From: Pseudomonas sp. SID14000
GTDB taxonomy: Bacteria; Pseudomonadota; Gammaproteobacteria; Pseudomonadales; Pseudomonadaceae
DNA: 62,767 nucleotides
Assembly: GCF_002165135.1 (NCBI RefSeq)
Contig: NZ_NFZQ01000020.1
Coordinates: 1-62,767, forward strand
Direction: 5' to 3'
Shown here: positions 23,779 through 32,442 of the stretch, in pieces
Position numbering within the stretch: the first letter of the stretch is position 1
How the letters are laid out: every line of letters begins with the position of its first letter
Notes under the pieces: model-generated
What the model saw: the letters and a program-made list of their open reading frames with translations, nothing else
What the model was told of the DNA's origin: nothing
Databases searched by the model: none
Translations under genes and position numbers: made by a program

Positions 23779-24259
23779 GGGTCTGTTCTTTTTCCAGCAG
23801 TTTGGCGAGACGCTCGCGTTCTTCGGCGGACAACTCATTGGCGCCCTGCACGGCCACACTGCGGCGCCGACGCACGATCAGCGCCAGCACCACGAAACCA
23901 CCGGCCAGCAAAATCCCCGGGCCGAACCATAGCAGCCAGGTACGCCCGCTGAGGGCCGGCTTGTAGCGCACGAAGTCGCCATAGCGGTCGACCATGAAGT
24001 CGACGATCTGCTGGTTGCTCTTGCCCTCGCCGAGCATGCGGAAGATTTCCCGACGCAGGTCGGCAGCAATCGGCGCGTTGGAGTCGGCGATGTCCTGGTT
24101 CTGGCACTTGGGGCAGCGCAGCTCCTTGGTCAGTTGCTGGTAGCGCTCACGCTCGGCATCGTCGCGGAACTGATAGGTGTCGATGGCCGCCTTGGCCACG
24201 CCTGCCAGGCTCAACCCCATGAAGAGCCCCAGCACGGCAGCTGCCAGCCCCCGCTTCAT
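23771..24259 (-). CDS. ccmH: Cytochrome c maturation thiol reductase CcmH
   Basis: A 162-residue membrane-anchored periplasmic protein. A signal peptide (1-24) precedes the redox motif LRCPKCQNQ with Cys49 and Cys52; a membrane helix follows at about residues 107-128. It keeps the heme-binding cysteines of apocytochrome c reduced and works with CcmF and CcmI. The length is that of the short Pseudomonas CcmH, with the TPR part encoded separately as ccmI. It overlaps ccmG by four bases and ccmI by eight. Confidence 0.95.
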   Translation of the reverse strand: MKRGLAAAVLGLFMGLSLAGVAKAAIDTYQFRDDAERERYQQLTKELRCPKCQNQDIADSNAPIAADLRREIFRMLGEGKSNQQIVDFMVDRYGDFVRYKPALSGRTWLLWFGPGILLAGGFVVLALIVRRRRSVAVQGANELSAEERERLAKLLEKEQTHD

Positions 24260-24792
24260 GGCTTGGCCTCGTCGACCAGGCCCTGGTACAGCGGCGCCAG
24301 CTGCTCACGCCAGACCGTGGCATCGACCACGCCCACGTGCTTGTAGCGGATGATGCCCTTGGCATCGATCAGGAAGGTTTCCGGCGCACCATACACGCCC
24401 AGGTCCAGGCCCAGGCTGCCCTGCTCGTCACGAATGTCCAGCTGATAAGGGTTGTGGAACTCGGCCAGCCACTTCAGGGCCGCCGCATTGTCGTCCTTGT
24501 AGTTGACGCCGTGGATCACCACGCCCTGCCGGGCCAGCTGGTTCAGGTACGGGTGCTCGACCTTGCACGACGGGCACCAGGTGGCCCACACGTTGACCAG
24601 TGCCGGGCGGCCCCGCAAGTCGGCCTCGGTCAGGGTACGGTCGCCCTGGGTCGAGGCCAGGGAAAACGCCGGGAACGGCTTGCCGATCATTGCCGAGGGC
24701 AGCTCGTCGGGCTTGAGGAACAGCCCCTTGTAGAGGAACACCGCCACCAGCAGGAATACCGCCAGGGGGACTACCATGATCCAACGCTTCAT
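24256..24792 (-). CDS. ccmG: Thiol:disulfide interchange protein CcmG (DsbE)
   Basis: A 178-residue membrane-anchored thioredoxin-like protein. An N-terminal anchor (residues 5-22) leads to a thioredoxin fold with WCPSC (Cys73, Cys76) and the DsbE-specific GVYGAPETFLID cis-proline region. It reduces CcmH or apocytochrome c in the periplasm. It overlaps ccmF and ccmH by four bases each, so translation is coupled. Confidence 0.95.
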   Translation of the reverse strand: MKRWIMVVPLAVFLLVAVFLYKGLFLKPDELPSAMIGKPFPAFSLASTQGDRTLTEADLRGRPALVNVWATWCPSCKVEHPYLNQLARQGVVIHGVNYKDDNAAALKWLAEFHNPYQLDIRDEQGSLGLDLGVYGAPETFLIDAKGIIRYKHVGVVDATVWREQLAPLYQGLVDEAKP

Positions 24793-26777
24793 GCAGCTGC
24801 TCCAGACACGCCCAGGGCATCACGCACCCGGGTCTTGACCTTGACGCGATAGCGCCGGTCGAGGGCCGCCAGCAACCCGCCCAGGCCGGTCAGCAGACCA
24901 CCCAGCCAGATCCAGCGGACGTAAGGCTTGATATGCACGCGTACCGCCCACGCGCCGTTCTCCAGCGGCTCGCCGAGGGCGACGTACAGGTCACGGGTGA
25001 AGCCGGCGTCGATGCCGGCTTCGGTCATCATCGACTGCTGCACGGTGTACAGGCGCTTCTCCGGGTGCAGGGTGGTCACTTCACGGCCATCGCGGCTGAC
25101 CACCACGGTGCCCTTGTCGGAGATGAAGTTCGGCCCTTCGAAGTGCCGGGCACCTTGGAACAGGAAGTGGTAACCGCCCAGTTCCACGCTCTCGCCCGGC
25201 GCCATGCGCAGGTCGCGTTCGGCGCTGTTGTTACTCGACAGCACCACGCCCAGCGCGCACACCGCCAGGCCCAGGTGCGCCAGCTGCATGCCCCAGTAGC
25301 TACGCCCCAGACTGGGCAGGCCCTTGAGCAGGCCTTTGTGGCGGGTCTTGTCGAGAATGTCGCGCAGCCCGGCAAGCACCACCCAGGCGGCCAGGGCGAA
25401 GGCGGTCAGGGTCGGCCAGTCGAAGTCGTCGACGATAAAGCCTGCTACCGGCGCAAAGATGGCGCTGCCGAGCAGCACCGGGGTCATCATGCTGGCCAGC
25501 CATTTGCCGGGAGTGTCTTTCCAGCGCACCACCACGCCCACGCCCAGCACCACCATCAGCAGTGCCATCAGCGGCAGGAACAAGGCGTCGAAATACGGTG
25601 GGCCGACCGACAGCTTGGCCCCGGTGAGCGCATCGAGCACCAGCGGGTACAGGGTGCCGAGCAGAATCATCGAGGCCGCCACTACCAGCACCAGGTTGTT
25701 GGCCAGCAGCAGCGTCTCGCGCGACCACAGGGCAAAGCCGACCTGGCTCTTGACCACCGGTGCGCGCAGGGCGAACAGGGTGAGCGAACCACCGACGACG
25801 AACAGCAGGAAGATCAGGATGAAAATGCCCCGCGACGGGTCGGCGGCAAACGCGTGCACCGAGGTCAGCACACCGGAACGCACCAGGAAGGTACCCAGCA
25901 GGCTCAGCGAGAACGCGGCAATCGCCAGCAGCACGGTCCAGCTTTTGAACACCCCGCGCTTCTCGGTCACCGCCAGCGAGTGGATCAGCGCCGTACCCAC
26001 CAGCCAAGGCATGAACGAGGCGTTTTCCACCGGGTCCCAGAACCACCAGCCACCCCAGCCCAGCTCATAGTAGGCCCACCACGAGCCCAGGGTAATGCCG
26101 ACACCGAGGAAGGCCCAGGCCACGATGGTCCAGGGCCGCGACCAGCGCGCCCAGGCGGCGTCCAGGCGGCCACCGAGCAAGGCGGCGATGGCGAAGGCGA
26201 AGGCCACCGAGAAACCGACATAGCCCATGTACAGCATCGGCGGGTGGACGATCAGGCCAAAGTCCTGCAATAGCGGGTTGAGGTCACGACCATCGGTCGG
26301 TACCTGCGGCAGCAGGCGCTGGAACGGGTTGGAGGTGATGATCAGGAAGCTCAGGAAGCCCACGCTGATCATGCCCATTACCGCCAGCACGCGGGCCAGC
26401 ATCACCTGCGGCAATTGCCGCGAGAACACCGACACAGCGAAGGTCCAGCCGCCGAGGATCAGCGCCCACAGCAGCAGCGAACCTTCGTGCGCGCCCCACA
26501 CGGCACTGAACTTGTAGTACCAGGGCAAGGCGCTGTTGGAGTTGCTGGCCACATAGGCGACCGAGAAGTTGTCGGTCATGAAGGCATGGGTCAAACAGGC
26601 GAAGGCAAAAGCCAGGAAGGCGAACTGCCCCCAGGCCGCCGGCCGCGCCAGGCTCATCCACAGGCTGTCGCCACGCCAGGCGCCGAGCAGCGGCACGCTG
26701 GCCTGCACGGCAGCAAAGCAGATGGCCAGGATCATCGCCAACTGGCCGAGTTCGGGGATCACCAGCGCCGCGTTCAT
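24789..26777 (-). CDS. ccmF: Cytochrome c heme lyase subunit CcmF
   Basis: A 662-residue polytopic membrane protein with about 14-15 helices. The tryptophan-rich heme-handling motif GWGGWWFWDPVENASFMPW is present, with the family blocks around it (GSWWAYYELGWGG, HSLAVTEKRGVFKSWTVLLA). CcmF takes heme from CcmE and attaches it to apocytochrome c. The C-terminal periplasmic loop (about 510-600) is intact. Four-base overlaps join it to ccmE and ccmG. Confidence 0.96.
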   Translation of the reverse strand: MNAALVIPELGQLAMILAICFAAVQASVPLLGAWRGDSLWMSLARPAAWGQFAFLAFAFACLTHAFMTDNFSVAYVASNSNSALPWYYKFSAVWGAHEGSLLLWALILGGWTFAVSVFSRQLPQVMLARVLAVMGMISVGFLSFLIITSNPFQRLLPQVPTDGRDLNPLLQDFGLIVHPPMLYMGYVGFSVAFAFAIAALLGGRLDAAWARWSRPWTIVAWAFLGVGITLGSWWAYYELGWGGWWFWDPVENASFMPWLVGTALIHSLAVTEKRGVFKSWTVLLAIAAFSLSLLGTFLVRSGVLTSVHAFAADPSRGIFILIFLLFVVGGSLTLFALRAPVVKSQVGFALWSRETLLLANNLVLVVAASMILLGTLYPLVLDALTGAKLSVGPPYFDALFLPLMALLMVVLGVGVVVRWKDTPGKWLASMMTPVLLGSAIFAPVAGFIVDDFDWPTLTAFALAAWVVLAGLRDILDKTRHKGLLKGLPSLGRSYWGMQLAHLGLAVCALGVVLSSNNSAERDLRMAPGESVELGGYHFLFQGARHFEGPNFISDKGTVVVSRDGREVTTLHPEKRLYTVQQSMMTEAGIDAGFTRDLYVALGEPLENGAWAVRVHIKPYVRWIWLGGLLTGLGGLLAALDRRYRVKVKTRVRDALGVSGAAA

Positions 26778-27229
26778 GGTCTGGCCTCCCCGCCGGTGGC
26801 GGCCTGGCCGCTTTCCTTCAGGGCCTTGGTGACCTCGGGCGGCATGTACTTCTCGTCGTGCTTGGCCAGTACTTCATCGGCCACCACCGCGCCGTCGGCG
26901 TTCAGCTTGCCAAGGGCGACGATGCCCTGCCCTTCGCGGAACAGGTCGGGGAGGATGCCACGGTAGGTAATCGGCACCGACTTGTTGAAGTCTGTGACCA
27001 CGAAGCGCACGTCCAGCGAATCGGACGAACGCTGCACCGAGCCTTTCTCGACCATGCCGCCGGCGCGGATGCGGGTGTCCAGCGGCGCTTCACCGTTGGC
27101 TATCTGGGTCGGTGTATAGAACAGGTTGATGTTCTGCTGTAATGCGCTCAAGGCAAAGCCGACGGCAACCCCGACGCCAACCAGCAGGCCGACGATGAGC
27201 AACAGGCGTTTCTTGCGCTGCGGATTCAC
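26774..27229 (-). CDS. ccmE: Heme chaperone CcmE
   Basis: A 151-residue periplasmic heme chaperone. One N-terminal membrane anchor (residues 8-28) precedes an OB-fold domain. The covalent heme site HDEKY has His124 and Tyr128 in the expected C-terminal position. It carries heme from CcmABCD to CcmF. Overlaps its neighbours by four bases. Confidence 0.95.
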   Translation of the reverse strand: MNPQRKKRLLLIVGLLVGVGVAVGFALSALQQNINLFYTPTQIANGEAPLDTRIRAGGMVEKGSVQRSSDSLDVRFVVTDFNKSVPITYRGILPDLFREGQGIVALGKLNADGAVVADEVLAKHDEKYMPPEVTKALKESGQAATGGEARP

Positions 27230-27402
27230 TGGTTGTTCTCCCGGCGCAAGCGGCGCGCCTCATCTTGCAGGTAGCGACGGCGAGCCACCATGGGTGCGGC
27301 GACATTCAGCGCCAGCACCGCCAGGCAGATGCCATAGGCCGTCCACACGTACAGGCCATGGTGGCCCATGGCGAGGAAGTCACCGAAGGTGGCAAAACTC
27401 AT
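27226..27402 (-). CDS. ccmD: Heme exporter accessory protein CcmD
   Basis: A 58-residue small membrane protein: one helix (about residues 14-38) followed by a basic tail ARRRYLQDEARRLRRE, as expected for CcmD. It is needed to release holo-CcmE from CcmABC. The start is the ATG at 27402, which overlaps the ccmC stop; the longer frame is rejected because it lies in ccmC. Confidence 0.92.
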   Translation of the reverse strand: MSFATFGDFLAMGHHGLYVWTAYGICLAVLALNVAAPMVARRRYLQDEARRLRRENNQ

Positions 27403-28166
27403 TGTGCGGCCCTCCGCCCCAGGCTGTTCAATACTTCGTCCTTGACCCAACTGGCGCGCGCCTCGCGCTTGAGCACTTCAAGGCGCATGCGCAGCAACAG
27501 CACCGCACCAAAGAAGCAGTAGAAGCCCAGCGCCGTGCACAGCAGCGGCAACCACATTTCTGCGGGCATCGCCGGCTTTTCGGTGAGGGTGAAGGTGGCG
27601 CCCTGGTGCAGGGTGTTCCACCACTCCACCGAGTACTTGATGATCGGGATGTTCACCACGCCGACGATCGCCAATACCGCACAGGCTTTGGCTGCACTGT
27701 CACGATTACTGATTGCCTGGCCCAGCGCAATAATGCCGAAGTACAGGAACAGCAGGATGAGCATGGACGTCAGCCGGGCATCCCAGACCCACCAGCTACC
27801 CCAGGTCGGCTTGCCCCAGATGGCCCCGGTGACCAGCGCCACTGCGGTCATCCAGGCACCGATGGGGGCGGCGCATTGCAAGGCGACGTCGGCCAGTTTC
27901 ATCTTCCACACCAGCCCCACCACCCCGGCCACTGCCAGCAGCACGTAGCAGGACTGCGCCAGCATCGCAGCCGGCACGTGGATGTAGATGATGCGGAAGC
28001 TGTTGCCTTGCTGGTAATCCTGGGGGGCGAAGGCCAGGCCCCAGGTGATGCCGACCAGCAGCAGGAGCACGGCAGCGCCGGCAAGCCACGGCAGCATGCG
28101 GCCGCTGATGGCATAGAACCATTTGGGAGAGCCCAGCTTGTGGAACCACGTCCAGCTTATTTTCAT
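27399..28166 (-). CDS. ccmC: Heme transporter/handling protein CcmC
   Basis: A 255-residue six-helix membrane protein with the heme-handling motif WGSWWVWDARLTSMLIL and flanking conserved histidines (IYIHVPAAM; VEWWNTLHQG). It transfers heme to CcmE. There is a 46-base gap after ccmB, the only notable break inside the operon. Confidence 0.95.
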   Translation of the reverse strand: MKISWTWFHKLGSPKWFYAISGRMLPWLAGAAVLLLLVGITWGLAFAPQDYQQGNSFRIIYIHVPAAMLAQSCYVLLAVAGVVGLVWKMKLADVALQCAAPIGAWMTAVALVTGAIWGKPTWGSWWVWDARLTSMLILLFLYFGIIALGQAISNRDSAAKACAVLAIVGVVNIPIIKYSVEWWNTLHQGATFTLTEKPAMPAEMWLPLLCTALGFYCFFGAVLLLRMRLEVLKREARASWVKDEVLNSLGRRAAQ

Positions 28167-28212
28167 CAGGGTACATCCAGGGTATTGGCCGGGCTTGAAA
28201 GCCCGGGACTCG

Positions 28213-28881
28213 TTATTCGCCGACGCTGATCTTCAGGCCGGCCGCTATCGCAAAGGGTGCCAGGGTCACGGCCAGCGCCGTCAGGCTGGCGAGCCAGAGC
28301 AGGTGGCCGGTTGCCGGCATATTCTGCAACGCCGCTTGCAACGCACCACTGCCCAGGATCAATACAGGGATATACAACGGCAGAATCAGCAATGCCAGCA
28401 GCAAACCGCCGCGTTTCAGACCGACTGTCAGCGCCGCACCCACCGCGCCTAGCAGGCTCAGCACCGGCGTGCCCAACAGCAGGGAACCGAGCAGCACCGG
28501 CAGGCAGTGGCTCGGCAGCCCCAGCATCAGCGCCAGCAGCGGCGCCAACAATACCAGCGCCAGCCCGGAAAAGATCCAGTGTGCCAGCACCTTGGCCAGC
28601 ACCAGCAGCGCCAACGGGTGCGGCGACAGCACCCACTGTTCCAGCGAGCCGTCCTCGAAATCACTGCGGAACAGGCCGTCCAGCGACAACAGCACCGCCA
28701 GCAGTGCCGCCACCCAGACCAGACCTGGCGACAAGGTTTGCAACAATTGGCTTTCCGGGCCGACTGCCAGCGGGAACAACGCAACCACGATGGCGAAGAA
28801 CACCAGCGGGTTGGCCAGCTCGGCCGGGCGGCGGAACAGCAGGCGCGCTTCTCGGCGCAACAACAGGATGAATACGCTCAT
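28213..28881 (-). CDS. ccmB: Heme exporter permease CcmB
   Basis: A 222-residue membrane permease with six helices; family motifs include RREARLLFRRPAELANPLVFF, GLFRSDFEDGSLEQWVLSP and LPLYIPVLILG. It partners the ATPase CcmA in the complex that releases CcmE. The ATG at 28881 overlaps the ccmA stop by four bases. Confidence 0.94.
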   Translation of the reverse strand: MSVFILLLRREARLLFRRPAELANPLVFFAIVVALFPLAVGPESQLLQTLSPGLVWVAALLAVLLSLDGLFRSDFEDGSLEQWVLSPHPLALLVLAKVLAHWIFSGLALVLLAPLLALMLGLPSHCLPVLLGSLLLGTPVLSLLGAVGAALTVGLKRGGLLLALLILPLYIPVLILGSGALQAALQNMPATGHLLWLASLTALAVTLAPFAIAAGLKISVGE

Positions 28882-29510
28882 GCCGCCCATTGCCCCAGGT
28901 TCAGTTCACGGTAACCGGAGGGCTTGCGTTCCAGCGTGTGGTGGGTGGTCAGTACTACTGTGCCGCCCTGCTCGCAGTGGGCCGCCAGGTGCGCCTCGAG
29001 CTGCGCCACGCCCTGCTTGTCGAGGGCGGTGAAGGGTTCGTCGAGGATCCACAGCGGCGGGCTGGCCAGATACAGCCGGGCCAGGGCCACGCGGCGCTGC
29101 TGGCCGGCAGACAGGGTGTGGCAGGGCACGTCTTCGAAACCACGCAGGCCGACGGCCGCCAGTGCCGCCCAGATCGCCTCGCGGCTGGCCGGCTGGTGGA
29201 GGGCGCACAACCAGGTGAGGTTCTCCTCGGCGGTGAGCAGGTCCTTGATGCCGGCGGCGTGGCCGATCCACAACAGAATGCTGGCCAGGGCGTGGCGCTG
29301 TTCGGCCAGTGGCTTGCCACCCAGCAGGATCTGCCCGGCCGTCGGCTGCATCAGGCCGGCCAGCAGGCGCAGCAGGCTGGTCTTGCCGCTGCCGTTGGGG
29401 CCGCTGATCTGCAGCATGTCGCCGGGCCGCAGCTCGAAAGCGAGGTGCTCGAACAGCAGGCGCCAGTCGCGCTCGCAGGCCAGGCCCGCGGCTTGGAGGT
29501 GAAGGATCAC
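28878..29510 (-). CDS. ccmA: Heme exporter ATP-binding protein CcmA
   Basis: A 210-residue ABC ATPase. Walker A GPNGSGKT (37-44), the signature LSAGQQRR and Walker B LWILDEPF are present, followed by the H-loop TTHH. It powers release of heme-loaded CcmE. It is the first gene of the ccm operon; its promoter should lie in the 264-base gap shared with the divergent fliK-like gene, next to a REP pair. Confidence 0.95.
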   Translation of the reverse strand: MILHLQAAGLACERDWRLLFEHLAFELRPGDMLQISGPNGSGKTSLLRLLAGLMQPTAGQILLGGKPLAEQRHALASILLWIGHAAGIKDLLTAEENLTWLCALHQPASREAIWAALAAVGLRGFEDVPCHTLSAGQQRRVALARLYLASPPLWILDEPFTALDKQGVAQLEAHLAAHCEQGGTVVLTTHHTLERKPSGYRELNLGQWAA

Positions 29511-29549
29511 GGTTTCGCCTTATCTTTGTGGGCTAGAGGTCGGCGTCGT

Positions 29550-29643
29550 CTGCTTCGCGGGTAAACCCGCTCCCACAGGTTCAACGCAGGGCTTGAAAGC
29601 TGCGCAAAACCTTGTGGGAGCGGGTTCACCCGCGAAGCAGGCA
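29550..29643. repeat. Inverted REP pair between divergent operons
   Basis: Two REP arms (CTGCTTCGCGGGTAAACCCG and its complement). Unusually for this window the pair lies between divergent genes (ccmA and the fliK-like gene), so it would be inside or upstream of a promoter region. Confidence 0.85.
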
Positions 29644-29666
29644 ACACGGCCCTGAAGCCCTGTATC

Positions 29667-29693
29667 TCAAGTCGCCCCACTCGCTGCCGTTAT
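29667..29693 (+). promoter_or_regulatory. FliA (sigma28) type promoter
   Basis: TCAAGTCG, 11 bases, then GCCGTTAT: both boxes and the spacing fit the flagellar sigma28 pattern (TAAAGTTT-N11-GCCGATAA) at most positions. It lies 82 bases upstream of the fliK-like ATG, which supports late flagellar expression of that gene and the following fhlB-like gene. Confidence 0.6.
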
Positions 29694-29762
29694 ACTGGCA
29701 ACGACGGACGGTCGGCATTATTACACGCGCCGCCGCGCTGCCAAGAGGGCGGGCTCGACAGG

Positions 29763-29772
29763 TTGTATACAA
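29763..29772. promoter_or_regulatory. TTGTATACAA palindrome touching the fliK-like start
   Basis: A fourth perfect copy of the palindrome found upstream of gcl and the NCS1 gene. It ends two bases before the ATG of the fliK-like gene and replaces the normal ribosome-site position. Function here is unclear. Confidence 0.4.
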
Positions 29773-29774
29773 TC

Positions 29775-31331
29775 ATGACTGAAATCAATAGTCTCGGCGC
29801 ACAAACCGCGCTCAGTCCCCAGGCTATCAAGACGGGCATGACCGGCGAACTGCTGCGCCTGTTGCAACCACAGCCCGGTTTGATGGCCCCCGGCGAAACC
29901 GCCCAGGCCGAGGTCATGTCGTTGCGCCAGGTCGGCCAGGACTTCCAGCTGGTGCTGCGGCTGATACAGGCCAACGGCACCCAGACCCAGCTGCAAGCCA
30001 GCACCAGCCAGCCCCTGCCCCAGGGCAGCCAGGTCACGGTCAGCCAGACTGAAAGCAATCGCCTGGCGATCATGCTGCAGCAGGCCAGCGCCAGCCAGGT
30101 CGCCACCCTCACCCGCCTGGACACCAGCAAGGTGCCGGTCGGTACCCTGCTGCAGGGCAAGGTCCTGACCAACCAGGCGCTGCCCCAGACGCCCGGCCAG
30201 CCCGCCGTCTACCGGGCGCTGGTCAGCCTGCTCAACAGTGCCCAGGCCGGCGCTACCCTGAGCGTGGACAGCCCGCGCCCGCTGGCCGTCGGCAGCCTGC
30301 TCAGCGCACTGGTGCAAGGCGACCAGTCACTGCGTTTCGTACCGCTCAGCGGCCGCCAGGACCAGCTCAGCATTGCCCAACAGTTGCTGACCCAGCAAAA
30401 CCGCCAGGCTTCGCTGCCTGGCCTGCTAGACGCCCTGCAACAAGTAGCCCGCGACCCAGGCGCCGATGGCGAACTACGAGCCAGCGCCGAACGCCTGCTG
30501 GCCAGCCTGCCGGAAGCCCGGCAACTGGGTGATGCCAAGGCAGTGGCCCAAGCCCTGAACAACAGCGGTGCCTTTCTCGAAGCCAAACTGCTGGGCGGTT
30601 TCCCTGCCAGCGTCGCCACCGACCTCAAGGCGCATTTGCTGCGGCTGATCACCGTCGCGCCGGCCAGCATACCCGGGGCGCCCAACTTGGCGCCCGCCAG
30701 CCTGGCCGTTACCATGCCGGCCCTGGCCCGCAGCGCGCTGGGCATGCTCGAACGGGTCAGCCCCAAGCCGCAGCCAGGCGCATTCCCGCTGCCGTCACGC
30801 CTGCTCAAGGCCATGGAAGACGAAGGCGACCTGCAACAACTGCTGCGCCTGGCCGCCGCTGCGGTTTCGCGCTTGCAAAGCCATGCCATGAGCAGCCTGC
30901 AACAGACCGGCACCCTGGAAAACGGCAACCTGCAGACCACCTGGCAAACCGAAATGCCGATCCGTCACGGCCAGGAGTTCATCCCGTTGCAGGTCAAGCT
31001 GCAACGCGAGGAAACGCCACAACAGCAGGCCGACCGACAGCAGGGAGCAGCCGACCCGCTGCAAGCCCTGTGGCGTATCGAGCTGGCTTTCGACCTCTCG
31101 CCCCTTGGCCCGGTGCAGGTCCAGGCACAATTGAGCCAAGGCCGCCTGGGTGGCCAGCTTTGGGCGGAACGCGAGGCGACAGCCCGGCTGATCGACAGCC
31201 AGCTCGGCAACTTGCGCGAACGCCTGTTGGCGCGGGGCCTGGATGTGGGTGATCTGGAATGCCATCCTGGTATCCCGCCACAAGGCCCGCGTACACGGGT
31301 AGAACAACGTTGGGTGGATGAGAACGCATGA
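29775..31331 (+). CDS. Second FliK-like hook-length control family protein
   Basis: A 518-residue protein, rich in Gln, Ala and Leu, with a long variable region and a C-terminal FliK/Flg_hook-type domain (about 395-490; GQEFIPLQVKLQRE, LWRIELAFDLSPLGPVQVQAQLSQGRLGGQLWAE). A separate canonical fliK lies at 58,681-59,940. This copy is likely a paralog coupled to the next gene, an FlhB C-domain homolog, as the overlap of four bases shows; FliK and FlhB work together in substrate switching. A FliA-type promoter lies upstream. No clear ribosome site precedes the ATG at 29775. Exact role is unknown. Confidence 0.8.
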   Translation: MTEINSLGAQTALSPQAIKTGMTGELLRLLQPQPGLMAPGETAQAEVMSLRQVGQDFQLVLRLIQANGTQTQLQASTSQPLPQGSQVTVSQTESNRLAIMLQQASASQVATLTRLDTSKVPVGTLLQGKVLTNQALPQTPGQPAVYRALVSLLNSAQAGATLSVDSPRPLAVGSLLSALVQGDQSLRFVPLSGRQDQLSIAQQLLTQQNRQASLPGLLDALQQVARDPGADGELRASAERLLASLPEARQLGDAKAVAQALNNSGAFLEAKLLGGFPASVATDLKAHLLRLITVAPASIPGAPNLAPASLAVTMPALARSALGMLERVSPKPQPGAFPLPSRLLKAMEDEGDLQQLLRLAAAAVSRLQSHAMSSLQQTGTLENGNLQTTWQTEMPIRHGQEFIPLQVKLQREETPQQQADRQQGAADPLQALWRIELAFDLSPLGPVQVQAQLSQGRLGGQLWAEREATARLIDSQLGNLRERLLARGLDVGDLECHPGIPPQGPRTRVEQRWVDENA

Positions 31332-31672
31332 CGCACCAACCTGCACGGCAGGCGATTGCCCTGTTTTACGACGGGGAGCAAGCCCCTACCCTCACCGCCA
31401 AGGGCGAGGATGCGCTGGCCGAGGCCATCCTGGCATTGGCCCGCGAGCACGAAGTGCCGATCTACGAAAATGCCGAGCTGGTGCGTCTGCTGGCGCGCCT
31501 GGAACTGGGGGACCAGATACCGGAGGCGCTGTACCTGACCATTGCCGAAATCATCGCCTTTGCCTGGCACCTGCGGGGCAAAGTGCCCGCGGGCTTCGAT
31601 GACGAACCTGCCGCCCCAGGGGCAACCCCACCGCTGCTCGGAAGGCTGCTGCCCGGAGGCGAAGGCGCCTGA
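31328..31672 (+). CDS. FhlB-like protein (FlhB C-terminal domain homolog)
   Basis: A 114-residue soluble protein matching the cytoplasmic C-terminal domain of FlhB/YscU (AIALFYDGEQAPTLTAKGEDALAEAILALAREHEVPIYENAELVRLLARLELGD pattern). The NPTH self-cleavage motif of FlhB is absent, and the protein begins just after that point, like the processed C-terminal fragment. Such FhlB proteins can partly replace FlhB-CC in export. The ATG overlaps the fliK-like stop by four bases, so the two are translationally coupled. Confidence 0.85.
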   Translation: MTHQPARQAIALFYDGEQAPTLTAKGEDALAEAILALAREHEVPIYENAELVRLLARLELGDQIPEALYLTIAEIIAFAWHLRGKVPAGFDDEPAAPGATPPLLGRLLPGGEGA

Positions 31673-31718
31673 CCGCCATGGTATTCATGCAAATTGCCCT
31701 TTTGCGCCATCTTGGTAA

Positions 31719-32069
31719 CGTGCCGTTCAAGGTCACATCCACCCGTTGGTGCATGCGGCCCAGGACTACATCGATGCACACCTCGGTACCCACTTCAGCT
31801 TTGAACAACTGGCCAGCCAGTTCAATGTCAGCTACCGGCACCTGGCGCGGCTGTTCCGCGATAATACCGGTCAAACGCTGCAGAGCTACCTGCGCACCCA
31901 ACGCATCGACCTGGCCCGTGAGCTTTTGCGCAGCAGCCACCTCAACGCGGAACAGATCGCCGAACGTTGCGGCTACGGCAGCAGCCATGCCTTTCGCCTG
32001 GCATGGCGCCAGGAAATGCCGCAACCGCCACTGCAGTTTCGCCATGCTCTCGCCTACGAGGGCGCCTAG
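31719..32069 (+). pseudogene. Remnant of an AraC-type regulator (DNA-binding domain only)
   Basis: About 110 codons matching only the C-terminal AraC/XylS double helix-turn-helix (FEQLASQFNVSYRHLARLFRDNTGQTLQSYL; ELLRSSHLNAEQIAERCGYGSSHAFRLAWRQ). The frame opens after a stop at 31716 and has no ATG and no ribosome site; the residues before the domain (HPLVHAAQDYIDAHLG) look like the linker of a longer GATase-type regulator. The N-terminal sensor domain is missing. It is best read as a 5'-truncated gene. It is convergent with another truncated gene, with only ten bases between their stops. Confidence 0.75.
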
Positions 32070-32079
32070 ATTTCGACTG

Positions 32080-32418
32080 CTACCGCTCGCTTATCCCAGT
32101 CGGGGCGAAGCTTTCGGTGAAGAACTCCACCGCGGCCTGGCGCGAAGTGTCGCGCGCTGCCAGGTCAGGTGCCGAACGCTCCACGCCGCCCTGGCCACGA
32201 TGCAGGAACGGGGCCTGGTACTCCTGGGCGGCCTCCAGCCCATTGAAACCTTGCTCTGCGCCGGGGTATACCAGCACCTGCGCCCGCGCCTGGTCTTCGC
32301 TGGGCAGGTTTGAAACAAGCGACGGGCAGGCACGCGGGTCATCGTCATACTGGTCGTTTTCGCCCACCAACACCAGCCAACGCGCCGGGGCCACCTGCTT
32401 TGAAGAGAGGGTGTTCAT
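32080..32418 (-). pseudogene. Remnant of a dienelactone hydrolase family gene (C-terminal part)
   Basis: A 112-codon frame resembling only the last part of dienelactone-hydrolase-like enzymes (LVLVGENDQYDDDP with the acid residue region, LVYPGAEQGF near the expected catalytic histidine, then a C-terminal helix). The usual histidine of the family reads Gln in GAEQGF, and the N-terminal half with the nucleophile cysteine is absent. It should be non-functional. An ATG at 32418 exists, so a short peptide could still be made. Confidence 0.65.
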
Positions 32419-32442
32419 TGCGTAAATCCCTTGTGCGTACAA

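Noticed and set aside
31678..32313. A 211-codon plus-strand frame starting ATG GTA TTC ATG
   Set aside because: Only the overlapping frame from 31719 shows a protein family (AraC); this frame has no similarity pattern and runs across two gene remnants.
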